From Dietzia alimentaria 72 (GTDB lineage: Bacteria > Actinomycetota > Actinomycetes > Mycobacteriales > Mycobacteriaceae): DNA of 64,000 bases. The stretch is from positions 248,001-312,000 of the forward strand of contig NZ_AGFF01000007.1 of assembly GCF_000226215.1 (NCBI RefSeq). Direction: 5' to 3'. Position 1 is the first letter of the stretch, and each line of letters opens with the position of its first letter. Shown piece by piece: positions 56,234-64,000 of the stretch. Position numbers and translations under genes: made by a program. The notes under the pieces are model-generated. The model saw nothing but the letters and a program-made list of their open reading frames with translations. It searched no databases and was not told the DNA's origin.

Positions 56234-59200
56234 ATGATACGGAAAGTGGCTCGCCGAGCAACGGCGATTATCGGGGCGTTAGGTGTGGCAGCCGGCACCC
56301 TCGTTGTGGGTGGTGCGGGGGTCGCTTCGGCGGCTCCGACCCCGCCTGCGACCCATGTGGTGCCGGGCGCATTCCTTTTGTCCCAGTTCACCATTACGAG
56401 AGCTGTGAGTGAGGCAACGCCTACCTACGGTGACGAGGTCACGGTGTCGACCAACATCACTCGGAATGACTACGGTCACTTGCTCTACAGGGTCCGCGAC
56501 TTCACTCCTGCCTGTATGGAGTTCGTACCGGGATCCGCAACGGCCAATAAGCCCGAAGAGCCCACCGGGAACAACGAACTGGTCGATTGGTCGTCGGGTA
56601 TCGGTCGACAGGCAACTCCGTTCACGATGACGGCCAAGTACCGCGTGATGTGCAATGCGGGTCAGGTGGCAACCGGCGGTACGTGGATGGGTCGCGGAGG
56701 TAGCGACGAACTCGGCGATCGCAACATGGGTCCCGCGATTAACGTCCAACGCAAGGCCACCACCACGTCCATTGGTCAACCGTCAGCAACGGTGATTGGC
56801 CAGCCGACCGCCCTCAGTGCGACCACCAACGCACCGAATGGCACCCAGGTCGAGTTCCTCGTCAACGAAAGCGTCGTGGGCAGCTCCCCATCCGCTAACG
56901 GAGCCGCCACGTACAACTGGACGGCGCCGACACCGGGATCGTTTGACGTCCGGGCACGGACCGTCCAGACCGCCACCCACGCGGGGTCAACATCGGCGGT
57001 CGTGACCGCCGAGGTGGTCCAATCCGAGTCCACGGTGAACGTCTCAGCCGCATCCCCCGCCATGGCCGGATCCCCCGTCCCGCTGACCGCAACTACCAAT
57101 GGCATTGCCGACGGGCAGCCCATCGAGTTCTTGGTCAATAACCAACAGCTCGGCACCGCAGAGGTGACCGCAGGGAGCGCGACGTACACCGGCTGGGCGC
57201 CCGATATCCCTGGTTCGTACACGATCCAGGCGCGTTACTCGGGCTCCACTACTGTCGCCGGGTCGTCCTCGGGGCAAGTCAACGTCGATGTGATCGACCC
57301 GGTCCAGCAGACCTCCACCACGTTGGATGTAAACCCGGATCCCGCCCCGGGCCAGCCCTCCACCCTCACCGCCACGGTGGTGGCTGGCAACGACGGAGAC
57401 GAGGTCCAATTCGCCAACAGCGGTGCCGTCCTGGGTACATCGAAGCTGGTAGAGGGCGTCGCAACCTATGACTGGGTCCCGAGCGCAGCTCAGGCCAACC
57501 AGCCTTACAGCCTCACCGCGCGCTACCTCGGCTCGCCCGGCTACGCGGAATCGACCTCCACGCCGGTCACCGGGACAATCGGTCTCATCCAGACCTCGGT
57601 CTCGCCGGTGACGGCTCCCGGCACCGCCACCGTTGGCACCTCGGTCCCGCTCACGGCGACCGTCACCGGCGGCACCGCTGGCGAGAGGATCGAGTTCCGC
57701 AACGGAGCCGACGAGCTGTGCTCGGCGACCCTTTCCGGCGGCGGTACCGCCACCTGCTACTGGACCCCGCAGGAGACCGGCGACTACCAGGTGACCGCCC
57801 ACTACCCGGGCACCGCGACCACAACTCCGGCCGCCTCACCGTCGGCCACCCCGGTCACTGTCCAGCTCGTCGAGACTTCTCTGGAGCTGGCGGGGCCGTC
57901 CACCGCGACCATCGGCCAGGCCACCACGCTCACCGTCGAGACCACCGGGATCGCCGACGGCGAGACCGTGAGCCTGCAGATCGACGGCGACGAGGTCGAC
58001 ACCGCCCAGGTGGCAAGCGATCAAGCCAGCTTCCAGTGGACCCCCACCGCCACCGGATCCTACGAGTCACTCGCTGTGTACGAGGGCTCGGCGACTGCCG
58101 GACCCGCGCAGTCTGACCCCCTCGTCGTCGAGGTGGGCCTGACACAGACCCAGACGTCGGCCGTCACGGCTTCCGCCAGCCCCGTTACCGGTGAGCCGGT
58201 CACCCTGTCGGCCACCGTGACGGACGGCACCGAGGGTGCCACGGTCGAATTCCGTGAGGGCATCACCGTGCTGTGCACTGGTGAGGTCGCCGCCGACGGC
58301 ACCGTCTCCTGCCCGTGGACGCCGGACCAGCTCGGCGACGTCGCGGTGACCGCGCACTACCTCGGCGACGCCACCACCGCGCCGTCGCAGTCGCCAGCAC
58401 CGACCACGGTCACCGTGGGCCAGGGGCAGGTGAGCGCTCCGAGTGACCTCACAGTGGCGCCACAGGCCCCTGCCGCCGATGATGCGGTGACGGTCTCCGG
58501 CACCGCACCCGCCGACTCGACGGTCACCGTCACGGCGACCGACGGTCAGCAGTGCACCGCGGCTGCCGATGCAGAGGGTGCGTTCACCTGCGAGCTGGGC
58601 GTGCTGCCGGTCGGTGAGCAGACCATCACGGCGGTGGCCACCCTCAACGGTGTGGACTCCGGTCCCGCCACCACCTCGGTCACCGTGAGCGCCACCGCAT
58701 CGTCGGTCGAACTCTCCGGCCCCACCTCGGTTCAGCCGGGAGAGACCGCCGAGCTGACGATTACGACCAACGGCATCGCTGACGGCGAGTCGGTGGACAT
58801 TCTCATCGACGAGACGTTCGTCGACTCCGCGACCGTCACCGGCGGCGAGGCCACCTACGAGTGGACCGCCACCCAGGTGGGGTCGTTCACGATCCGTGCC
58901 GACTACGGGGGTTCGGGCACGGCCTCGCCCGCAGAGTCGAACGAACTGACCATCACCGTCGACGCTGCCGCTACCCAGACCTCACGGGTGACCGCCTCCT
59001 CGACCACGGGGTCGATAGGTCAGCCGGTGACGCTGTCGTCGAGAGTCACCAACGGCACCGGCGGCGTCGACGTCGAGTTCCGCAACGGGACCGCTGTGCT
59101 GTGCACCGGGCAGCTAGCCGCTGACGGCACCGTGGACTGCGAGTGGGAGCCAGCCGCGGCCGGCACGGTCAACGTGATCGCTCACTATGAAGGCGATGCG

Positions 59201-60466
59201 ACCACCAATCCGTCGCAGTCACCCAGGGCCACCACCGTCTCCGTGGACCGCACAGCGTCAAGCCTCTCTCTCGACGCCCCCAACGCGGTCGAAGTGGGCC
59301 AGGAGCTGACGTTCACCGTGACCACCGTGGGCATCTCCGATGGGCAGACCGTCGACATCACGGCGGGTGGCACCAGGGTCGGTTCGCCGACCGTCACCGG
59401 CGGCCAGGCGACCTATACCTGGACCGCCCCAGCCGTCGCCGGCACCGTCACCGCCATCGCGTCCTACGCGGGCAATGACACGGTCGCACCCTCGGAATCT
59501 GAACCGGTAGGAATCGACGTGGGCGTCGCCGCGACCGCGACGTCCAACGTGGTGGCCTCCTCCGAGGCGACCGTCGGCGAGCCGGTGACCCTGGCAGCCA
59601 CCGTCACCGGCGGCACCGAGGGTGCGACTATCGAGTTCCGGGACGGCGCCACCGTCTTGTGCGACGGCGAGTTGTCCGCAGACGGGACCGTGTCGTGCGA
59701 GTGGACCCCGCTGGCGGAGGGCACGGTCGACGTGACCGCGTACTACCCGGGCGACGAGGCCACCGGGGCGTCCCAGTCGGCCACCGCGACCACTATCACC
59801 GTGGCCGAGGCTCCCGACACCGAGGCGCCCGCCGCTCCGACGAGCATCGTCGTCGCTCCGGAGCCGGTCACCGCCGGCCAGCCGGTGACGGTGACGGGCG
59901 AGGCCGAAGCGGGGTCCACCGTGAAGGTGACGGTCGACGGGCAGCAGGTGTGCGAGACCATCGCGACCGGCGGCACATTCTCCTGCGAGTTCGACGCGAC
60001 CCTCGCGATGGACGGTGAGCGGGTGACCGTCACCGCGACCGACGCGGCCGGCAACACCTCCGAACCCGCCGACGGCGGAACGCTGGTCGTCGACGACGTG
60101 GTGGACCCGACCGAGCCGACCATCACCCTCATGCCGGCAAACCCGGTTGCAGGGGAGCCGGTGACCCTCACGATCACCGGTGACGAAGGAGAGCAGGTCG
60201 TGGTCCTGGCCGGGACGACCGAGGTCTGCCGCACGACCATCGGAGCCGACGGCACCGCCACCTGTGAATGGACGCCGGAGTCCGAAGGCGCGGTGACTCT
60301 GCAGGTCACCGTGGGCGATCGGACGATCGAGAAGCCCGTCACCGTCCGCCCTGCCGGCGACGACGACGGCAACGGCTCGCTCGACGCCGGGTCGCTGGGC
60401 AACCTGTTCGGTGGTTCCTCGGGCTCGAGCGGGTCGACCGGATCTCTCGGTTCGCTCGGTAGTTGA
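56234..60466 (+). CDS. Giant secreted protein with about 13 Ig-like repeats
   Basis: A 1410-residue exported protein. The signal peptide ends near residue 33 (GVASAAPTPP). The N-domain (Cys94, Cys140) is shared with the previous gene. About 13 Ig-like modules of 85-100 residues fill residues 175-1375. Two module types alternate. One carries a Cys pair about 13 residues apart (pattern FRNGxxxLCxGxxxADGTVxC). The other carries IADGExVxxxID and no Cys. Two further modules are of a TGxAxAGSTVxV type. The tail is NGSLDAGSLGNLFGG...GSTGSLGSLGS. There is no LPXTG or membrane anchor. It is probably a long surface stalk or adhesin. Confidence 0.88.
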   Translation: MIRKVARRATAIIGALGVAAGTLVVGGAGVASAAPTPPATHVVPGAFLLSQFTITRAVSEATPTYGDEVTVSTNITRNDYGHLLYRVRDFTPACMEFVPGSATANKPEEPTGNNELVDWSSGIGRQATPFTMTAKYRVMCNAGQVATGGTWMGRGGSDELGDRNMGPAINVQRKATTTSIGQPSATVIGQPTALSATTNAPNGTQVEFLVNESVVGSSPSANGAATYNWTAPTPGSFDVRARTVQTATHAGSTSAVVTAEVVQSESTVNVSAASPAMAGSPVPLTATTNGIADGQPIEFLVNNQQLGTAEVTAGSATYTGWAPDIPGSYTIQARYSGSTTVAGSSSGQVNVDVIDPVQQTSTTLDVNPDPAPGQPSTLTATVVAGNDGDEVQFANSGAVLGTSKLVEGVATYDWVPSAAQANQPYSLTARYLGSPGYAESTSTPVTGTIGLIQTSVSPVTAPGTATVGTSVPLTATVTGGTAGERIEFRNGADELCSATLSGGGTATCYWTPQETGDYQVTAHYPGTATTTPAASPSATPVTVQLVETSLELAGPSTATIGQATTLTVETTGIADGETVSLQIDGDEVDTAQVASDQASFQWTPTATGSYESLAVYEGSATAGPAQSDPLVVEVGLTQTQTSAVTASASPVTGEPVTLSATVTDGTEGATVEFREGITVLCTGEVAADGTVSCPWTPDQLGDVAVTAHYLGDATTAPSQSPAPTTVTVGQGQVSAPSDLTVAPQAPAADDAVTVSGTAPADSTVTVTATDGQQCTAAADAEGAFTCELGVLPVGEQTITAVATLNGVDSGPATTSVTVSATASSVELSGPTSVQPGETAELTITTNGIADGESVDILIDETFVDSATVTGGEATYEWTATQVGSFTIRADYGGSGTASPAESNELTITVDAAATQTSRVTASSTTGSIGQPVTLSSRVTNGTGGVDVEFRNGTAVLCTGQLAADGTVDCEWEPAAAGTVNVIAHYEGDATTNPSQSPRATTVSVDRTASSLSLDAPNAVEVGQELTFTVTTVGISDGQTVDITAGGTRVGSPTVTGGQATYTWTAPAVAGTVTAIASYAGNDTVAPSESEPVGIDVGVAATATSNVVASSEATVGEPVTLAATVTGGTEGATIEFRDGATVLCDGELSADGTVSCEWTPLAEGTVDVTAYYPGDEATGASQSATATTITVAEAPDTEAPAAPTSIVVAPEPVTAGQPVTVTGEAEAGSTVKVTVDGQQVCETIATGGTFSCEFDATLAMDGERVTVTATDAAGNTSEPADGGTLVVDDVVDPTEPTITLMPANPVAGEPVTLTITGDEGEQVVVLAGTTEVCRTTIGADGTATCEWTPESEGAVTLQVTVGDRTIEKPVTVRPAGDDDGNGSLDAGSLGNLFGGSSGSSGSTGSLGSLGS

Positions 60467-60478
60467 CCCGCCTCGGCT

Positions 60479-60514
60479 GAGGGCCCGCTTCTCCACCCGG
60501 GGAGGCGGGCCCTC
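60479..60514. terminator. Terminator after the giant Ig-repeat gene
   Basis: The arms 60479-60488 and 60505-60514 (GAGGGCCCGC with GCGGGCCCTC) pair perfectly, with additional inner pairing CTCC/GGAG. It follows the stop by 12 bases. Confidence 0.75.
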
Positions 60515-60557
60515 GTCGTTCGCGCCCGGCGATCAGCGCCCAACACACCCGCAGAGC

Positions 60558-60571
60558 GAGAACACGTTCTA
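60558..60571. promoter_or_regulatory. KstR operator before the aldehyde dehydrogenase
   Basis: GAGAACACGTTCTA matches TnnAACnnGTTnnA except the first base. It lies 10 bases before ATG 60582. Confidence 0.8.
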
Positions 60572-60581
60572 TCCTGGACGC

Positions 60582-62042
60582 ATGGCCACTACCCCCACCG
60601 CCCGCGACCTCACACTCGACCAGATCCTCGAGCGTCAGCAGCGCGCATTCCTCGCCGACCCGCAGCCAAGCGCCAAGGTTCGCCGCGACCGGATCTCCCG
60701 GCTCAAGAGCCTCATCCTGGACAACGCGGCCGAGCTCACCGAGGCGATGCGGGAGGACTACGGGTCCCGTCCCGAGACGCTGTCCACGCTCACGGACATC
60801 GCCTCGTCCATCCCCGACCTGGACCACCAGCGCAGCCACCTCAAAAAGTGGATGAAGCCCAGCCGGATCTCCCGCGTCCTCGACCGGGTCGGGTTCCACC
60901 AGCAAGTCCGGCACGACCCCAAGGGCGTCGTGGGGATCGTAGGCCCCTGGAACTTCCCGCTCTACCTGACGATCGTTCCAGCGGGGTCGGCTCTGGCGGC
61001 GGGCAACCGGGTGATGATGCGGCCCTCGTCGGTCACCGCCAACACCACCGAGGTGCTGTGTCAGCGCGCGCCCGACTACTTCGCCGTCGACGAGTTGGCG
61101 GTCGCCGGACCCGAACACGGCCGGGGCTCGGACTTCTCCAAGCTCGCCTACGACCACCTGTTCTTCACCGGCTCACCCGGAGTCGGCAAATCCGTCGCCA
61201 AGGACGCGGCAGAGAACCTCACGCCCGTGACCTTGGAACTGGGCGGGAAAAACCCCATCGTCATTGACACCAGCGCGGACATCGAGCGCGCGGCGCGCAA
61301 CATCGCCTCCGCCCGGATGGTCAACGGCGGGCAGGTGTGCTTGTGCCCCGACTACGCCTTCGTTCCCGAGGACTCGATGGACACGTTCTGCGACACCGTG
61401 CTGGACCAGTGGCGCACCTCGTTGCCCGCGATCGTCGGCAACCCCGAGTACACGGCCACCATCAACACTTCCAACTACGAGCGGATCGTCGGCTTGATCG
61501 ACGACGCGGTGGCCAAAGGTGCGACCAAGCGGGACGCAGCCCCGGCGGGGGAGGACCTGCCGAACGCGGAGGTGCGCAAGATCGCGCCCACCCTGCTCAC
61601 CGGCGTCACCTCGGACATGGAGATCGACTCGGATGAGGTGTTCGGCCCCGTCCTGACCGTCTACGGCTACAAGAGCATCGACGAGGCCATCCGGCACATC
61701 GCCGACCGTCCGAGCCCGCTGACCCTCTACTGGTATGGCGAGAAGAATGAGCGGCTCGAGCTGGTCGCCGACCGGACCCGCTCAGGCAGCATCTACGGCA
61801 ACGACTTCGGGATCGGGATGGTCTCCTCGGCGATTCCCTTCGGCGGCGTCGGCAACTCGGGAATGGGCTCATACCACGGGCACTACGGGTTCCGAACCTT
61901 CACCCACGAGCGCGCGGTGGCCCTGCACTCGTTCGACTACTCGGCGGCCGACTTCATGGTCCCGCCGTTCGGGCCCGACAAGAAGAAGCAGGCGTCCATG
62001 TACTTCAACGCGATGCGTCTGCGGACGAAGTTCTTGGGCTGA
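60582..62042 (+). CDS. Aldehyde dehydrogenase, KstR-controlled
   Basis: A 486-residue class 3-like aldehyde dehydrogenase (coniferyl-aldehyde-dehydrogenase style). It has the catalytic Cys in NGGQVCLCPDYAFVP, the general-base Glu in LELGGKNP, VGPWNFPLYLTIVP and FFTGSPGVGKSVAKDA. The frame is open upstream, but ATG 60582 lies just after the KstR box and begins family-like sequence. A steroid side-chain aldehyde, for example the C26 aldehyde made by CYP125, is a plausible substrate. The product would be the acid that FadD19 activates. It converges on echA19. Confidence 0.87.
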   Translation: MATTPTARDLTLDQILERQQRAFLADPQPSAKVRRDRISRLKSLILDNAAELTEAMREDYGSRPETLSTLTDIASSIPDLDHQRSHLKKWMKPSRISRVLDRVGFHQQVRHDPKGVVGIVGPWNFPLYLTIVPAGSALAAGNRVMMRPSSVTANTTEVLCQRAPDYFAVDELAVAGPEHGRGSDFSKLAYDHLFFTGSPGVGKSVAKDAAENLTPVTLELGGKNPIVIDTSADIERAARNIASARMVNGGQVCLCPDYAFVPEDSMDTFCDTVLDQWRTSLPAIVGNPEYTATINTSNYERIVGLIDDAVAKGATKRDAAPAGEDLPNAEVRKIAPTLLTGVTSDMEIDSDEVFGPVLTVYGYKSIDEAIRHIADRPSPLTLYWYGEKNERLELVADRTRSGSIYGNDFGIGMVSSAIPFGGVGNSGMGSYHGHYGFRTFTHERAVALHSFDYSAADFMVPPFGPDKKKQASMYFNAMRLRTKFLG

Positions 62043-62048
62043 GCCACG

Positions 62049-62074
62049 CCGGGGCGGGTGTCTACTCGCCCCGG
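62049..62074. terminator. Hairpin overlapping the echA19 stop
   Basis: CCGGGGCG at 62049-62056 and CGCCCCGG at 62067-62074 pair perfectly around a 10-base loop. It lies just after the aldehyde dehydrogenase stop and runs into the 3' end of echA19. It probably terminates the former. Confidence 0.45.
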
Positions 62075-62868
62075 AAGGTGGGCCTGCGCTTCTCGGCGAA
62101 GGCGCGCGGGCCCTCCTTGGCGTCGACAGAGGCGAAGACGCGGCCGCCGATCTCGGCGTCCACCACGAACGCCTCCTCCTCGTGCATCCCCTCCGTGCGG
62201 CGGATGGTCTCGAGCATCCCCTGCACGGCCATCGGGCCGTTGTCGACGATCAGCCCGGCGAGTTCGAGCGCCTTCTCCAGCGCCGCGCCGTCCTCGACCA
62301 CGTGACCGATCAGCCCGAATCGTTCGGCCTCCTCGGCGGTGACATGACGACCGGTGAGCAGGATGTCCATGGCAATCGTGTACGGGATCTGCCTCGGTAG
62401 GCGCACCGCGGACCCGCCCAGCGGATACAGACCCCACCGAGCCTCCGAGACGCCGAACCTGGCCGAACGTCCGGCCACGCGGATGTCGGTGCCCTGCAAA
62501 ATCTCGGTCCCGCCCGCGATGGCCGGGCCCTCCACCGCGGCGATGAGCGGCTTGGTCAGTCGTCGTCCCTTGAGCAGCGCGGGCAGGCGGGTCAGGTCCC
62601 AGCCGCCGCTCGCGAACCTGTCGCCCGGCGCCGTCTGGTTCATCGACTTGAGGTCCGCGCCCGCGCAGAAATATCCACCCGCGCCGGTGAGGACGCACGC
62701 GCGGATCTCCGGGTCGGAGTCGACCAGGTCCCAGGCGGCCTCCATGCCGCGCATCATCGGCCCCGACAGGGCGTTGCGGGCCTCGGGGCGGTTCATGGTG
62801 ACCACCAGGACGTGCCCGCGGCGTTCGGTGAGCAGGTGCTGGTCGTCAGGGGTGACAGCGCTGGACAT
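62062..62868 (-). CDS. echA19: Steroid side-chain enoyl-CoA hydratase, EchA19
   Basis: A 268-residue crotonase-fold hydratase. Features are [18 protein letters not shown], the oxyanion-hole segment [14 protein letters not shown], and [20 protein letters not shown] with catalytic Glu-type residues. GGAGG precedes ATG 62868, preferred over ATG 62886 for spacing. Divergence from fadD19 over a KstR box matches the echA19/fadD19 pair in M. tuberculosis. EchA19 hydrates sterol side-chain enoyl-CoA esters. Confidence 0.88.
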   Translation of the reverse strand: MSSAVTPDDQHLLTERRGHVLVVTMNRPEARNALSGPMMRGMEAAWDLVDSDPEIRACVLTGAGGYFCAGADLKSMNQTAPGDRFASGGWDLTRLPALLKGRRLTKPLIAAVEGPAIAGGTEILQGTDIRVAGRSARFGVSEARWGLYPLGGSAVRLPRQIPYTIAMDILLTGRHVTAEEAERFGLIGHVVEDGAALEKALELAGLIVDNGPMAVQGMLETIRRTEGMHEEEAFVVDAEIGGRVFASVDAKEGPRAFAEKRRPTFRGE

Positions 62869-62923
62869 TGAGCCTCCGAAATTCATTGGTGTGGCCGAAA
62901 TCACGCGATCGGCATCGGCTGAA

Positions 62924-62937
62924 CGTAACACGTTCTA
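62924..62937. promoter_or_regulatory. KstR operator between echA19 and fadD19
   Basis: CGTAACACGTTCTA matches TnnAACnnGTTnnA at all fixed positions except the first. It lies 10 bases before fadD19 and 55 bases before echA19. Confidence 0.8.
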
Positions 62938-62947
62938 ATTTAGAGCC

Positions 62948-64000
62948 ATGGCCTACACCATCGGAGATCTCGTCGAGCACGCCGTCGACCGCGTGCCGGA
63001 CCGCATCGCCTTGATCCAGGGCGACCGCTCGCTCACCTACGCGGAGGTCGAGGACCGGGCCAACCGGCTCGCGCACCACCTGCAGTCTGTCGGCGTCGGC
63101 CCGGGCGACAAGGTCGCGCTCTACAGCCGTAACACCATCGAGGCTGTTGAGGCAATGATCGCGATCTTCAAGATCCGGGCGGTGATGATCAACGTCAATT
63201 TCCGCTACGTGGCCTCCGAGCTGCAGTACCTGCTGGAGAACTCCGACGCGGTCGCGGTGATCCACGAACGCCGCTACTCCCAGACCCTCGCCGCGGCGCT
63301 TCCTCAAACTCCGCAGGTGCGTCACTGCCTGGTGGTGGAGGACGGCAGCGAAGCACCTAGCCCGGTCGTGCCCGAGGGCGTCACCGTCGCCCACTACGAC
63401 GAAGCCCTGTCCGAGCAGTCGCCCGAGCGGGACTTCGGCGACCGCTCCAACGACGACCTCTACATGCTCTACACCGGCGGCACCACCGGGTCGCCGAAGG
63501 GCGTGATGTGGCGGCAGGAGGACGTGTTCATGGTCCTCGGCGGCGGCATCGACTTCCTCACCGGCGAACCCATCGAACACGAGTGGGTTCTCGCGGACCA
63601 GGCCGTGGACGCGGGACCGATGGTGAGTGCGGCACTGCCGCCACTGATCCACGGAGGCGCCCAGTGGGCGATCCTCATGGCGGTGTTCAACGGGCGCACC
63701 AGTGTGCTCGTGCCCGAGTTCGATCCCGCGGCCGTCTGGCAGGCCCTGACCGAGCACGGGATCAACCTCATGTTCATCACCGGAGACGCCATGGCGCGCC
63801 CGCTGATCGAGGCCTGGGATCCGCAGAAGTACGACTCGTCGTCGTTGCTCTATCTCTCCTCCTCCGCGGCGTTGTTCTCGCCCGCGGTCAAAGACCAGTT
63901 CATCGAGGCGTTCCCCAACGCCATCATCTCCGACTCGGTCGGCTCCTCCGAGACCGGTTTCTCCGGCATGGCGATGGCGGAGAAGGGCAAGACCCACACC
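62948..64000 (+). CDS. fadD19: Steroid-CoA ligase FadD19 (5' part, cut by window end)
   Basis: The first 351 codons of an ANL-family ligase, open to the last base. It has the P-loop LYTGGTTGSPKGVMWR, INVNFRYVASELQYLLENSD, FITGDAMARPLIEAW and SVGSSETGFSG, all strongly FadD19-like. FadD19 activates C26/C27 sterol acids and is reported to be needed for C24-branched side chains in Rhodococcus. ATG 62948 lies 10 bases after the KstR box, so the leader is very short. Roughly 190-200 C-terminal residues, including the catalytic Lys, lie outside the window. Confidence 0.92.
   Translation, partial: MAYTIGDLVEHAVDRVPDRIALIQGDRSLTYAEVEDRANRLAHHLQSVGVGPGDKVALYSRNTIEAVEAMIAIFKIRAVMINVNFRYVASELQYLLENSDAVAVIHERRYSQTLAAALPQTPQVRHCLVVEDGSEAPSPVVPEGVTVAHYDEALSEQSPERDFGDRSNDDLYMLYTGGTTGSPKGVMWRQEDVFMVLGGGIDFLTGEPIEHEWVLADQAVDAGPMVSAALPPLIHGGAQWAILMAVFNGRTSVLVPEFDPAAVWQALTEHGINLMFITGDAMARPLIEAWDPQKYDSSSLLYLSSSAALFSPAVKDQFIEAFPNAIISDSVGSSETGFSGMAMAEKGKTHT

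Noticed and set aside
54621-60466. LPXTG sortase-anchored adhesins
   Set aside because: No LPXTG-like motif, C-terminal hydrophobic helix or positive tail is present. The proteins end in Ser/Gly/Leu tails.
59258-60496. A 412-codon minus-strand frame opposite the Ig-repeat gene
   Set aside because: Its periodic composition mirrors the repeats of the plus-strand gene, and it has no start context.

Overview
The window is high-GC actinobacterial DNA. Steroid-catabolism genes, F420-dependent enzymes, a mycofactocin-type dehydrogenase and both KstR and KstR2 operators place it in the Mycobacteriales, closest in style to Rhodococcus, Dietzia or Gordonia. No rRNA, tRNA or CRISPR array was seen. Names of enzymes rest on recognisable family motifs and on gene order like that of the Mycobacterium tuberculosis cholesterol region. 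No database search was run.

Region 1 (1-10.5 kb) is ring A/B degradation: hsaG, hsaF, kshB, a small CxxC protein, kshA, hsaA, hsaC and hsaB, then a DUF1214-like protein and a sulfotransferase-fold protein. hsaD, usually between hsaA and hsaC, is missing here. Region 2 (10.5-30 kb) is the ring C/D (HIP) regulon of KstR2. It holds fadE31/32/33-like genes, a crotonase, fadD3, SDRs, fadE30, ipdF, kstR2, fadA6, ipdC-ipdB-ipdA, echA20 and two more SDRs. Five KstR2-type operators precede its transcription units. Three secreted or lipoprotein genes are interspersed in or beside it.

Region 3 (30-36 kb) is side-chain entry: ddn-like, a GNAT protein and fadA5 diverge from cyp125 over two KstR boxes, followed by an epoxide-hydrolase-type enzyme. 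At 36.5-38.9 kb an IS256-family element interrupts an AbiEi/DUF559-like gene. It is flanked by an exact 8-bp duplication, and removing the element and one repeat restores the reading frame. Region 4 (39-48.5 kb) holds two LLM flavoenzymes, ltp3, ltp4, a double DUF35 protein, a DUF2236 protein and an acyl-CoA synthetase, with two KstR boxes. Region 6 (60.5-64 kb) adds an aldehyde dehydrogenase, echA19 and the 5' part of fadD19, each next to a KstR box. With ltp3/ltp4 this suggests handling of C24-branched (plant sterol) side chains.

Region 5 (48.5-60.5 kb) interrupts the steroid genes and is the least conventional part. It is a surface or exported-protein locus with two SipW/ER-type signal peptidases, four short exported proteins interleaved with them, a lipoprotein, and three secreted proteins with a related N-terminal domain. 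One of those has about 13 Ig-like repeats. Several secreted proteins here and elsewhere in the window end in a Ser/Gly/Leu tail of the SLGSLGS type. I consider this locus the best candidate for an undescribed system, perhaps a surface fibre or adhesin apparatus.
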